From: Variovorax sp. CF079
GTDB taxonomy: Bacteria; Pseudomonadota; Gammaproteobacteria; Burkholderiales; Burkholderiaceae_C
Direction: 5' to 3'
NCBI RefSeq assembly: GCF_900101545.1
Contig: NZ_FMZU01000001.1
Location: 1-64,000 of the forward strand
Length of the DNA stretch: 64,000 bases
Shown here piece by piece: positions 7,996 to 14,801 of the stretch. Position numbers and translations under genes: made by a program. A model generated the notes under the pieces. That model was given only the letters and a program-made list of their open reading frames with translations. It did no database searches and was not told the DNA's origin. Each line of letters opens with the position of its first letter. Position 1 is the stretch's first letter.

Positions 7996-9198
7996 ATGCT
8001 GCGCACTGCACTCGAGAGCCTGAAGGTCATCGACTTCACGCAGATCGGCGCCGGGCCCACCTGCTCGATGCTGCTGGCCGACATGGGCGCCCGCGTGATC
8101 AAGGTCGAGGCGCCCGAGGGCGAACTCGGTCGCACGCTCGGCCCGCCGTGGATCGGCGACGACAGCGCGCTGTTCCACGCCTTCAACCGCAACAAGCTCG
8201 GGCTGTGCCTGGACCTCAAGGCCCCCGAAGGCATGGCCGTCGCTCGCACGCTGATCGCGCAAGCCGACGTCGTGATCGAAAGCATGCGGCCCGGCGTCAT
8301 GGAGCGGCTCGGCCTCGGCTACACGCAGCTCGCGGCCGACCATCCGCGCCTGGTGTACTGCTCCATCTCCGCCTACGGACAGAGCGGCCCGTATGCCGAC
8401 CGCGCCGGCGTCGACGGCATCCTGCAGGCCGACAGCGGCCTGATGAGCCTGATCGGATCGCCGGGCGCCGAGCCGGGCAAGGTGCAGGCGCCGGTGGTCG
8501 ACGTCGTCACGGGCTATGTGGCCTGCGTGGGCGTGCTGGCCCAGCTGCAGCAGCGCACGGAAAGCGGGCAGGGCGGCTATCTCGACGTGAACCTGATGAA
8601 CGCGGCCCTTGCATTGCAGCAGTCTTCGTTCACCAGCTATCTCTCGGATGGCGAGCTCCCGCAGCGCATGGGCAGCGCGGCGCCGTACTCGGCTCCCAAC
8701 GAGGCTTTCGAAACCGCCGACGGCTGGATCATGGTGGCCGCGTACAACGGCGGGCGCTGGGACCGGCTGTGCGAAGCGCTGGCACTTCCGCAACTGATCG
8801 GCGACGAACGCTTCGCCAGCTCGCCCCTGCGCGTGGCCCACCGCGGCGCGATGCGTGCCGCCTTGGCCGAGGCATTCCGCGCCCGCTCGACCGACCATTG
8901 GTTGGCCGAACTCAACGCCGCCGACATCCTGTGTGCGCGCGTCGCGAACTACGGCGATGTCGAGCAGCATCCGCAGGTGGCCGCCAACCAGATGATCGCC
9001 ACGCTCGACGATCCGGCCGCAGGCGCGGTCCGGACGCCGGGTTTCCCGATCAACAGCGCCGAGACCAACCGCCTGCCGCACGCGCCGGCGCCGCGCCGAG
9101 GGCAGCACACGCGCGAGATCCTGGCGGCTGCGGGTTACGACGCGATGCACATCGAGCGACTGCTCGCGCATCGCGTCGTGTCCTGCCCGGCGTCCTAG
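7996..9198 (+). CDS. Class III (CaiB/BaiF) CoA-transferase
   Basis: This 400-residue family III CoA-transferase would activate the free acid by CoA transfer. The N-terminal pattern LESLKVIDFTQIGAGPTCSM and ADMGARVIKVEAP is characteristic. NRNKLGLCLDLK follows, and the catalytic aspartate lies in APVVDVVTGY (about residue 172). The C-terminal part has HPQVAANQ. GAAGGAGAC upstream fixes the AUG at 7996. In the bbs pathway two such subunits (BbsE, BbsF) work together; only one is here, so it may be homodimeric. The gene is the last of the operon and overlaps the convergent LysR gene by four bases. Confidence 0.9.
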   Translation: MLRTALESLKVIDFTQIGAGPTCSMLLADMGARVIKVEAPEGELGRTLGPPWIGDDSALFHAFNRNKLGLCLDLKAPEGMAVARTLIAQADVVIESMRPGVMERLGLGYTQLAADHPRLVYCSISAYGQSGPYADRAGVDGILQADSGLMSLIGSPGAEPGKVQAPVVDVVTGYVACVGVLAQLQQRTESGQGGYLDVNLMNAALALQQSSFTSYLSDGELPQRMGSAAPYSAPNEAFETADGWIMVAAYNGGRWDRLCEALALPQLIGDERFASSPLRVAHRGAMRAALAEAFRARSTDHWLAELNAADILCARVANYGDVEQHPQVAANQMIATLDDPAAGAVRTPGFPINSAETNRLPHAPAPRRGQHTREILAAAGYDAMHIERLLAHRVVSCPAS

Positions 9199-10094
9199 GC
9201 CTCTGGCAGCGCGAACTGCGCGAGCATCCAGGTCCGGAACTGCTTCATTGATGCGCTCTCCGGCCGCCCGGCCGGCGTCAGCAGATAGTAGGTATAGCTG
9301 CCCATGTCGAGCGTCTTCTTGAGGGGCATGACCAGCTTGCCCTCGCGCAGGTCGTCCTCGACCAGGAAAAGCTGTGCCATGGCCAGTCCTTGTCCTTCGA
9401 TGGCGGCAGCATAGGCCATCGCGGAGCTTTGGTAGGTCATGCCCGCAGCGCTGTCGACCTGCGGCGCCACGCCGTTGGCGTCCAGCCAGTAGCCCCAGTC
9501 ATCGGGCCGGGCGATCGAGTGCAGCAAGGTGAAGTGGCGCAAATCCACTGGCTTGCGCAGCTTGGTGCGGCCTTTGAGGAGTTCGGGGCTGCACACCGGC
9601 GCGAGGATGTTGGTAACCAGCATGTGGCTGTTCGCGCCGGGCCACTTGCCGTCGCCCAGGCGGATCGCCGCGTCGAGATCCTCCTTGCGGAAGTCGACTT
9701 CGTCCAGCGAGGCGGTCAGGAGCACCTCGATGTCCGGATGGGCCTGGTGGAATCCGGAAAGCCGCGGAATGAGCCAGCGCATCGCGAAGGTCGTGTACGA
9801 GCGCACCTTGAGCTGCTTGCGCTGCGTGCGTCGCGTGAGCCGCCGGGTGGCCTCGCGCAACGCATCGACGGCCTTGGTCACGGCACGGAAGTAGTCCGCG
9901 CCGGCCCGCGTCAGCGAGATCTGCCGGTGCCCGCGGTGCAACAGCTGCAGGCCCAGCGTGTCCTCCAGCAGCTTGATCTGGCGGCTCACCGCGCCGGGCG
10001 TGACGTGCAGTTCGCCCGCAGCGACGGTGATGCTCAGGTGCCGCGCCGCGGCCTCGAAGGCGCGCAAGGCATTCAGCGGGGGCAGGCGGTCCAT
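9195..10094 (-). CDS. LysR family regulator, GcvA-like
   Basis: This 299-residue LysR-type regulator has a winged helix at residues 1-65 (LNALRAFEAAARHLSITVAA, VTPGAVSRQIKLLED) and a C-terminal effector domain of the GcvA type. Its stop overlaps the stop of the CoA-transferase gene tail-to-tail. Such a regulator next to a Bug-containing acyl-CoA operon is likely to control it. A dyad 20-34 bases before its start (10114-10128) matches one before the operon (3361-3375), which supports regulation of both by this protein. The effector may be the acid or its CoA ester. Confidence 0.85.
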   Translation of the reverse strand: MDRLPPLNALRAFEAAARHLSITVAAGELHVTPGAVSRQIKLLEDTLGLQLLHRGHRQISLTRAGADYFRAVTKAVDALREATRRLTRRTQRKQLKVRSYTTFAMRWLIPRLSGFHQAHPDIEVLLTASLDEVDFRKEDLDAAIRLGDGKWPGANSHMLVTNILAPVCSPELLKGRTKLRKPVDLRHFTLLHSIARPDDWGYWLDANGVAPQVDSAAGMTYQSSAMAYAAAIEGQGLAMAQLFLVEDDLREGKLVMPLKKTLDMGSYTYYLLTPAGRPESASMKQFRTWMLAQFALPEA

Positions 10095-10113
10095 GCCGCC
10101 AGCCTAGCCTCGA

Positions 10114-10128
10114 TTGCGAAATTCTCAA
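10114..10128. promoter_or_regulatory. Putative LysR autoregulatory site
   Basis: TTGCG-AAATT-CTCAA matches the dyad at 3361-3375 with one change in a half-site. It lies 20 bases before the LysR start codon and in the region shared with the divergent DUF899 gene, the usual place for an autoregulatory LysR site. Confidence 0.45.
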
Positions 10129-10325
10129 ATACGAAGCAGGCTGTCGAAGACCGGAGTGGGTCGCCGAGCCATCCAACTACTCCATCGGAATCCCGCCACA
10201 CTTGTTACTCCCAGCGTTCGATTTCCGGTGCCAAACTGTCTCACGACCAACGAGCGATGAGCAGCGAATGGAATCGCGCTTCAGCCACGAGGCGCGGGAA
10301 TTCGCCCAATCAGGAGATTTCTGCC

Positions 10326-11111
10326 ATGACTACGCCAACCGAGAACGGACGGAAAGGCGGCCAGCCCGCCATGCACACACCACCGGTCGTGTCATCGCAG
10401 GCGTGGGAGGCGGCCCGCGAGCAGCTGCTCTTGAAGGAAAAGGCCCAGACCCGCGCGCGTGACGCCCTGGCCGCCGAGCGCCGGCGAATGCCGTGGATGG
10501 CCGTGGAGACGGCGTATGCATTCGAGGGGCCTGCGGGCAAGGCCAGCCTGCTCGACCTGTTCGAGGGTCGGCGCCAGTTGATCGTCTACCGCGCCTTCTT
10601 CGAGCCGGGAGTGTTCGGCTGGCCCGACCATGCGTGCCGGGGCTGCTCCATGGTGGCCGACCAGGTCGCCCACGTCACCCACCTGAACGCCCGTGACACC
10701 ACCCTCGTCTTCGTCTCGCGTGCGCCTCAGCCGGACATTGCGCGGCTGAAGGCGCGGATGGGCTGGGAGATGCCGTGGTTCACCCTCACCGACAGCTTCG
10801 ACGCCGACTTCGGCGTGGACGAGTGGCACGGCACGAACGTGTTCTACCGCGACGGCGACCGCGTGTTTCGCACCTACTTCATCAACAACCGCGGCGACGA
10901 GCAGATGGGGAGCACCTGGAACTACCTCGACATCACGCCGCTGGGCCGGCAGGAGGTCTGGGAAGACTCGCCCGAGGGCTATCCTCAGACTCCGACCTAC
11001 AAGTGGTGGAACTGGCACGACAACTACGTCGCAGACGCAGCGCCCGACAAGAAGTGGGTCGAGGTGTCGGACGCCGGAGAGGCGGCGTTCCGGAACCAAC
11101 ACCCGAGCTGA
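10326..11111 (+). CDS. DUF899 thioredoxin-like protein
   Basis: This 261-residue DUF899 protein has a thioredoxin-like fold. Family markers are FEGRRQLIVYRAFFEPG (about residues 79-95), the Cys-containing CRGCSMVADQ, the segment VFVSRAPQPDIARLKARMGW, and the C-terminal GSTWNYLDITPLGRQE. The CRGC pair sits where thioredoxins have CxxC, but DUF899 redox activity is not established. AGGAG about 10 bases upstream supports the AUG. It is divergent from the LysR gene with a 231-base gap that shows no further gene; it could be a second LysR target. Confidence 0.8.
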   Translation: MTTPTENGRKGGQPAMHTPPVVSSQAWEAAREQLLLKEKAQTRARDALAAERRRMPWMAVETAYAFEGPAGKASLLDLFEGRRQLIVYRAFFEPGVFGWPDHACRGCSMVADQVAHVTHLNARDTTLVFVSRAPQPDIARLKARMGWEMPWFTLTDSFDADFGVDEWHGTNVFYRDGDRVFRTYFINNRGDEQMGSTWNYLDITPLGRQEVWEDSPEGYPQTPTYKWWNWHDNYVADAAPDKKWVEVSDAGEAAFRNQHPS

Positions 11112-11134
11112 GCTGGACCGCGCCTGCTCGCCGC

Positions 11135-11617
11135 TCAGAGCTTGTAGCCGAACTGGCGCAGCATCTTCTTGCGCGCTTCGACGTCGGCCTCGGTTTCGAT
11201 TCCCTTGCTCGTGGCGCCATCGACAACACCGAGAATTCCTCGCCCGTTCCCGGTGTCGGCCACGATGACCTCCACCGGATTGGCCGTCGCGCAGTAGATG
11301 GCGCAAACCTCCGGTACCGCTTTGATCGTGTTGAGGATATTGATCGGAAATCCGCCGGTCATGAAGACGATGAAGCAATGTCCGCAACTCAGCGCCAGGG
11401 CATTTTTTTGCGCCAACTCGATGAGTTCCGCGTCATTCCCGCTCCGACGCACCAGGGCGGGCCCGCTTGACTCGCAAAACGCGATGCCGAACTTCATCTG
11501 GGGCGCTGTCTGCACGATCGCCTCATGCAGGTCCTCGATCGTCTTGATGAAGTGCGACTGGCCGAGGATGAAGTTGAGGTCCGTCGGCTTGTCGATCGGG
11601 ACGGTTGTCAGTTCCAT
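11135..11617 (-). CDS. Adenosine-specific kinase family protein
   Basis: This 160-residue protein matches the family annotated as adenosine-specific kinase, known best from archaea. Markers are LNFILGQSHFIKTIEDLHEA, MKFGIAFCESSG and the nearly invariant CATANPVEVIVADT near residue 110, followed by GRGILGVVDGA. The real activity in bacteria is not established. GGAGAC upstream of the AUG at 11617 supports the start. A 69-residue gene lies about 50 bases upstream on the same strand and may be co-transcribed. The gene ends 23 bases from the convergent DUF899 gene. Confidence 0.8.
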   Translation of the reverse strand: MELTTVPIDKPTDLNFILGQSHFIKTIEDLHEAIVQTAPQMKFGIAFCESSGPALVRRSGNDAELIELAQKNALALSCGHCFIVFMTGGFPINILNTIKAVPEVCAIYCATANPVEVIVADTGNGRGILGVVDGATSKGIETEADVEARKKMLRQFGYKL

Positions 11618-11668
11618 GGCAGTCTCCTTTGCATTGCGACTCCTGTCGGGAGGGTCTGGTCCACCAGG

Positions 11669-11878
11669 TCAATCCGGACCTCGCAAATGACCCTCAATCT
11701 CGTCACGCGCATCCCCAAGCGTCTGGTACGCGCGAATCAGCGCCACTCGAAGGACGTCTTGGTGAGTTTGCGCATCAAAGCTCCGATCGCTGCTCAGCGA
11801 ACTGGCGGACACGGCTGCGGCAACGAGATGCACGGCTTGCGCAAAGCGTGCTTCGTCGATTTGGGATCTTTCGCTCAT
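11669..11878 (-). CDS. Small hypothetical protein (69 residues)
   Basis: The protein starts MSERSQIDEARFAQAVHLVA. It is mostly helical in prediction by eye, without Cys or membrane segments. The start at 11878 has GGAGGGTG upstream at normal spacing; a longer in-frame start at 11965 lacks this. It lies just upstream of the adenosine-specific-kinase-like gene on the same strand and is probably in one transcript with it. I recognise no domain. Confidence 0.5.
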   Translation of the reverse strand: MSERSQIDEARFAQAVHLVAAAVSASSLSSDRSFDAQTHQDVLRVALIRAYQTLGDARDEIEGHLRGPD

Positions 11879-12059
11879 GGGCACCCTCCGATGAAAGGGT
11901 TGGTGACATACCCGACGGGCGGGTAAGGTCTCCATCAGTAGCCGAGACGCGCACAGAAACGACATGCCGACATGCGACTGTACGCCTGCGCAGCGCGTTT
12001 CCCCGCGACGCCGCTCCGACGGCGAAATGGCGCGGAACTTCCTGTGCAGGGGCCGATCA

Positions 12060-12176
12060 GACCTTGGTGATGCAACGGTGGACTCAGTGGCTCATCCCGC
12101 CACGGGAGCTTTGCTCCAAGGGGTTCGCCCCTTCCTCCCGCATCGCCCTGAAACCCGCCCCGATGGCGGGTTTCTT
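12060..12176 (+). ncRNA. Candidate structured small RNA
   Basis: In the 377-base gap 11879-12255 there is a run of stable hairpins on the plus strand: GGAGC-TTT-GCTCC (12105-12117), a UUCG tetraloop hairpin AAGGGG-TTCG-CCCCTT (12118-12133), then a terminator-like hairpin (12151-12173). CGGGAG (12103-12108) can also pair with CTCCCG (12135-12140), giving an alternative outer stem. No convincing protein frame covers this stretch. The 5' end is unknown; 12060 is an arbitrary boundary. It could also be a 3' untranslated structure of the minus-strand DUF3883 gene. Confidence 0.35.
12151..12176 (+). terminator. Terminator-like hairpin, plus strand
   Basis: A 9-bp stem AAACCCGCC (12151-12159) with GGCGGGTTT (12165-12173) is followed by CTT on the plus strand. 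The symmetry lets it act in both directions, so it may instead end the DUF3883 transcript from the minus strand. Confidence 0.55.
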
Positions 12177-12255
12177 CGTAAGTCGCCAACATGCGGTTGA
12201 AGTCCGGAGCGATTCCACTCACGTCGACGCCTTCCGTGGGCGACGTCAACGCTTG

Positions 12256-13170
12256 CTATTCAAGCAGCGGTTCGAGGCCGGGTGCTTTGTCAACCTCGGA
12301 GGGCTTGTAGAGTTTGTGCTGCGCCGTGGGGCCGAGCGCGTCCGTGACCACCGCAAGCCGCCAGGGATCCCCCCGCTTTGCGCACGCGCGCTCCTCACCC
12401 GTGAGCTGGAAGCCGGCCATCCCAGCCGAGGTGCCCTTCACCGCGAGCTTGAGCAAAGTGACGCCCTTCTTGTCCGACACCTCGATGTCGTAGCCAAGGT
12501 TCTGGCCTGCCACGTTCTCGGCCTTGTACCCGTAGCCCGCGAAGTGACGCGTCAGGTAGGCAATCGCGGCTGCCTGGACCTCTTCTCGAGATGCCTGGCC
12601 CGATGGGCCCTCCGGCGCCACAGCCGGCACGCCACCCCGCGCCCGGGCAGCTTGCAAGTCTTCCTCGGTCGGTAGCCACCCACGTCGGCCGCGAACCAGT
12701 AGTGCAACTTTTTGATCGGCATCCCACGCGGCGACGTGCCATTCTTCGTCATCCGCCACCCGCATCGAAACCTTGGCGGCTTTGTCGTTTTCCAGATCGA
12801 GGATGGGTACCCGGTTCGTCTGCAGTACGGCCCGGAACCCCTGAGCTGCGTCCAGCGAGCGCTTGAGCAATTTGAGTCTGTCTTCGGCGCGCTGAATTTG
12901 CAGAGCGGTGCGCTCTCCGCCGCCAATCCGATGCTGCGTATCCAGAGACTCGAGATAGAACCACCGCCCGCCGGCTCCGATGCTCACGAACTCGGCCCAA
13001 ATGGTTGCGATGACGTTGTCGCCCGTCGCCAGCCAGGCGTAGTCGGACGCTTTCTGCCTCGCATCGAACACACCCATCTTGGCGATGATGTCGACGGGGG
13101 TGCGCTTCTCGCCTAACAGGCGCTTTTCATTGATGACCGCAAGTACCGCGGGGTCGACTTCTTTGTCCAT
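12256..13170 (-). CDS. DUF3883 domain protein with altered nuclease motif
   Basis: This 304-residue protein has an N-terminal region (1-190) that I do not recognise. The C-terminal part (about 200-295) reads as a DUF3883 domain, related to Mrr/PD-(D/E)XK nucleases: AAIAYLTRHFAGYGY, then GYDIEV, then LAVKGTSAG, then FQLTGEE and a final WRLAVVTDA. In family members the central motif is usually EVKG; here it is AVKG, so the catalytic Glu is replaced by Ala. DUF3883 occurs in restriction and defence proteins, but no partner nuclease or helicase gene is adjacent. The start lacks a strong ribosome binding site. Function unknown. Confidence 0.65.
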   Translation of the reverse strand: MDKEVDPAVLAVINEKRLLGEKRTPVDIIAKMGVFDARQKASDYAWLATGDNVIATIWAEFVSIGAGGRWFYLESLDTQHRIGGGERTALQIQRAEDRLKLLKRSLDAAQGFRAVLQTNRVPILDLENDKAAKVSMRVADDEEWHVAAWDADQKVALLVRGRRGWLPTEEDLQAARARGGVPAVAPEGPSGQASREEVQAAAIAYLTRHFAGYGYKAENVAGQNLGYDIEVSDKKGVTLLKLAVKGTSAGMAGFQLTGEERACAKRGDPWRLAVVTDALGPTAQHKLYKPSEVDKAPGLEPLLE

Positions 13171-13200
13171 TCGGTAGGATTCAGGCGAGTTGTGACCGGT

Positions 13201-13848
13201 TCAAGTATGCCGCGGACCGTGTTCGATGCTGGAAATAGCCATGACTTCCGCAAGCGTGCACTGGGTCGTCGCGCCGATCAGGCACCACAGCAGCGGGATC
13301 GGCCACAGCATCCATGCCAACGGTGCGAGCGGCCGCAAGAGGAGCAGCAGGCCCAGTGTCGCGAGCGCGGTCGGGTCCGGCGCCATGCCGAACAGCTCGG
13401 CCTCGCGCCACGGCCTGCCGAAGAGCAGCATGCCGAGCCAGGGCTGGATGACGAGCGCAAAGACGAGCAGGCCAAGGCCAAGATTGCCGCTCCAGCCGCG
13501 CTGCGTCCGGATGTGAATGCGTGCGCCGAACACGCCGAACAGGAGCAGCAGCAGGCCCTCGATCGCGAAGGCCGCGGCGAACCCCGTCGCCGCCCAGTTG
13601 ATGGCGGCGTAGCGCTGCAGATGGAAGGCCCAGGCCACCCACAGCCAGCAGGCCGCGAGCAGCAGGCAGGCCACCCGCGCCGCCTGCACCCCGCCTTGCA
13701 GCGCTGTGTACAGCACCGCCAACCCGATCACCAGGGCGAGGAGGTGCGCCGGCCAGAGCTCGGCGTTGTAGAGCTCGAAGAGCCGATGGTAGGTGCGCGC
13801 CGAGAACAGCAGGAAATCCGACGGCCGGTAGCTCCACCACTCGGACAC
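13201..13848 (-). CDS. DUF6064 family multi-pass membrane protein
   Basis: This 215-residue protein has about six membrane spans. It opens SEWWSYRPSDFLLFSARTY and LFELYNAELWP, the signature start of DUF6064. The GTG start overlaps the stop of the aldo/keto reductase gene (TAGTG), so it is translationally coupled and is the last gene of the four-gene minus-strand operon that begins at 17952. Its function is unknown. A much longer open frame continues upstream on this strand through 17103 but shadows the two preceding genes and is not real. Confidence 0.75.
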   Translation of the reverse strand: MSEWWSYRPSDFLLFSARTYHRLFELYNAELWPAHLLALVIGLAVLYTALQGGVQAARVACLLLAACWLWVAWAFHLQRYAAINWAATGFAAAFAIEGLLLLLFGVFGARIHIRTQRGWSGNLGLGLLVFALVIQPWLGMLLFGRPWREAELFGMAPDPTALATLGLLLLLRPLAPLAWMLWPIPLLWCLIGATTQCTLAEVMAISSIEHGPRHT

Positions 13849-14789
13849 TACAGCGCCTCGACATAGGCCGCCATGCGCCGGCGCATCGCGGCATCGGGCA
13901 TGCGGCCGAGGGCGGTGCCCATGTTCTGCCGCACGTGCGCCACGCTGCTGGTGGCGGGAATGGCGCAGGTCACGGCCGGATGCGAGACGATGAACTTGAG
14001 CGCGAACTGCGCCCAGCCGTCGCAGCCGATCTCGGCCGCCCAGGGCGGCAGCGGATGGCGCTGCAACCCGCGCAGCAGCGCACCTTCGCGGAAAGGCCGG
14101 TTGGCGATCACCGCGATGCCGCGCTCGCGCGCCAGCGGCAGGATGCGCTCCTCGACCTCGCGGTCGAGCAGGTTGTAGCTGATCTGCACGAAGTCGATAG
14201 CCTGGCTGCGCATGATCGATTCGATCTCGCGATGGCGCCGGCCTTCCGAGGTGGTGATGCCGACGTAGCGCAGCCGGCCGGCCGCCTTCATCGCGAACAG
14301 CGTAGTCAGGTGCTCTTCCCAGGCGAGCAGGTTGTGCACCTGCAGCAGGTCGAAGCGCGAAAGCCTCCACAGGCGGCGCGATTCCTCCATCTGGCCCGGC
14401 CCGCGCGCGCGCGAGCCGGTCCAGACCTTGTCGGCCGCGAACACGCGCGCCGCGCTGCCGATGCGGCCCAGGCCTTCGCCGATGACGGCCTGCGAGGAGC
14501 CGTACATCGGCGATGAATCGATCATGCGTCCGCCGGCTTCGAAGAAGGCGCGCATGACCTCGGTGCAGGCATCGCGCGCGACGCGGTCGTTGCCGACGTT
14601 GAAGGTGATCCAACTGCCCAGGCCCACCACGGGCAACTGCTCGCCGGTCGAAGGGATCGGCCGGGTCGTGGGGGCGGCCGTCGGCTGGGCGCGGCCGCGC
14701 GCCGGCCACAGCAGGGCCGGCGCCAGTACCGCGAGCCCCTTCTTCAGGAACTCGCGGCGCATCGAAGCGTGGCAATGACCGGTGGGCAT
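13848..14789 (-). CDS. Tat-exported aldo/keto reductase
   Basis: This 313-residue aldo/keto reductase has a twin-arginine signal (RREFLKKGLAVLAPALLW, beginning near residue 11), so it folds in the cytoplasm and is exported. The AKR barrel follows: GLGSWITFNVG, then IDSSPMYGSSQAVIGEGL with the catalytic Asp and Tyr, Lys in ADKVWTGS, and His in DLLQVHN. Two in-frame AUGs (14789 and 14762) fit; the second starts directly at the RR motif. It lies 12 bases after the spermidine-synthase-like gene and is coupled to the DUF6064 gene. The substrate is unknown. Confidence 0.8.
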   Translation of the reverse strand: MPTGHCHASMRREFLKKGLAVLAPALLWPARGRAQPTAAPTTRPIPSTGEQLPVVGLGSWITFNVGNDRVARDACTEVMRAFFEAGGRMIDSSPMYGSSQAVIGEGLGRIGSAARVFAADKVWTGSRARGPGQMEESRRLWRLSRFDLLQVHNLLAWEEHLTTLFAMKAAGRLRYVGITTSEGRRHREIESIMRSQAIDFVQISYNLLDREVEERILPLARERGIAVIANRPFREGALLRGLQRHPLPPWAAEIGCDGWAQFALKFIVSHPAVTCAIPATSSVAHVRQNMGTALGRMPDAAMRRRMAAYVEAL

Positions 14790-14801
14790 GCGTGCATGGT
14801 G

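Noticed and set aside
12060..12140. tRNA-like look of the hairpins around GGGGTTCGCCCC
   Set aside because: The loop is a 4-base UUCG tetraloop, not a 7-base T-loop, and no anticodon or acceptor arm can be built.
11935..12249. A 104-codon minus-strand frame and a 78-codon plus-strand frame in the gap before the DUF3883 gene
   Set aside because: Neither has a ribosome binding site or recognisable sequence, and both run through the hairpin cluster.
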